From: Thiosocius teredinicola
Lineage (GTDB): Bacteria > Pseudomonadota > Gammaproteobacteria > Chromatiales > Chromatiaceae
DNA: 64,000 bases
Assembly (NCBI RefSeq): GCF_002009425.1
Contig: NZ_CP019936.1
Coordinates: forward strand, 3,893,297 to 3,957,296
Reading direction: 5' to 3'
The notes beneath the pieces are model-generated. The model did no database searches. It saw only the letters and a program-made list of their open reading frames with translations, and was not told where the DNA came from. The position numbers and the translations under genes are program-made. Of the stretch, positions 63,883-64,000 are shown in pieces; within the stretch, counting starts at the first letter, position 1; each line of letters opens with the position of its first letter.

Positions 63883-64000
63883 TTACAGACGGACCTCGAC
63901 GCCCTGCTCGGCCATGAATTGCTTGGCCTCGCCGATCGAATACTCGGCGAAGTGAAAGATCGACGCAGCCAGCACCGCATCGGCGCCGCCGACTTTGACG
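63883..64000 (-). CDS. hisF: Imidazole glycerol phosphate synthase subunit HisF, 3' end only
   Basis: The minus strand reads ...[36 protein letters not shown] then TAA at 63885-63883, the characteristic HisF C-terminus; the start lies beyond the window. HisF cyclises PRFAR with ammonia from HisH. It is separated from hisE by 72 bp; hisI is not visible between them. Confidence 0.92.
   Translation of the reverse strand, partial: VKVGGADAVLAASIFHFAEYSIGEAKQFMAEQGVEVRL

Overview
The window is about 62% GC and reads as chromosome of a free-living or symbiotic gammaproteobacterium. The gene orders rpsU-yqeY-dnaG-rpoD, tsaD/plsY/folB/folK and hisF-hisE-tatA-tatB-tatC are typical of that class. The Rsd/AlgQ anti-sigma factor, MrpEFGBCD-type ion pump, MtrA/DmsE- and OTR-type multiheme cytochromes and a VPLPA-CTERM protein point towards a Chromatiales-like, redox-versatile (possibly sulfur-oxidising) lineage. 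That placement is inference. I see no prophage, insertion sequence or CRISPR array.

Region 1 (1-26.3 kb) is mostly housekeeping: a partial SRPBCC protein, a metallo-beta-lactamase-fold hydrolase, DAHP synthase, Sel1 repeat proteins, a hotdog thioesterase, GlcF, an inositol-monophosphatase-family enzyme and lytic transglycosylase Slt. A large protein with a degenerate class III cyclase-like domain and Rsd follow. Then come a repeat-rich exported protein, an NDUFA9-like SDR, a lipoprotein peptidase, a MidA-type methyltransferase, and a folate-linked cluster (pteridine reductase, MASE1-GGDEF, FolK, FolB). PlsY, TsaD and the macromolecular synthesis operon rpsU-yqeY-dnaG-rpoD close the region. 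A tRNA-Ile2(CAU) follows, preceded by an orphan copy of its own 5' end and a hairpin-rich spacer.

Region 2 (26.6-40.9 kb) is stress and ion homeostasis: a rhodanese-DUF2892 protein lacking the catalytic Cys, a baeRF (bacterial eRF1-like) gene paired with an HPF-like gene, and an eight-gene Mrp-type cation/proton antiporter operon with three antiporter-like subunits. A tandem universal stress protein and an NhaR-type LysR regulator follow. A near-identical T-N11-A element sits about 100 bp ahead of both the baeRF-HPF pair and the antiporter operon. A PAS-GGDEF cyclase and an HDOD protein close this part.

Region 3 (41.2-52.6 kb) is the most unusual part. An OmpR/EnvZ-type two-component system lies beside several small exported Gly/His-rich proteins, a 425-residue exported protein with no recognised family, a decaheme DmsE/MtrA-type cytochrome, an octaheme OTR-type cytochrome and a 1104-residue outer-membrane protein. 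The last appears to fuse a BBP2-type beta-barrel to an MtrB/PioB-type barrel. Helically phased GAAAC/GTTTC direct repeats occur in all three divergent promoter regions of this block, so I infer that the local response regulator controls a trans-outer-membrane electron conduit.

Region 4 (52.8-64 kb) has a GbsR/MarR-type regulator and a five-gene operon-like run, each preceded by the same ATTTCTGT-N4-ACAGAAAT inverted repeat. A choice-of-anchor I / VPLPA-CTERM protein, a DUF533 protein, MoaA, a DUF255 thioredoxin-like protein, TatC (with an unusual acidic C-terminal extension), TatB, TatA, HisE and the 3' end of hisF complete the window.
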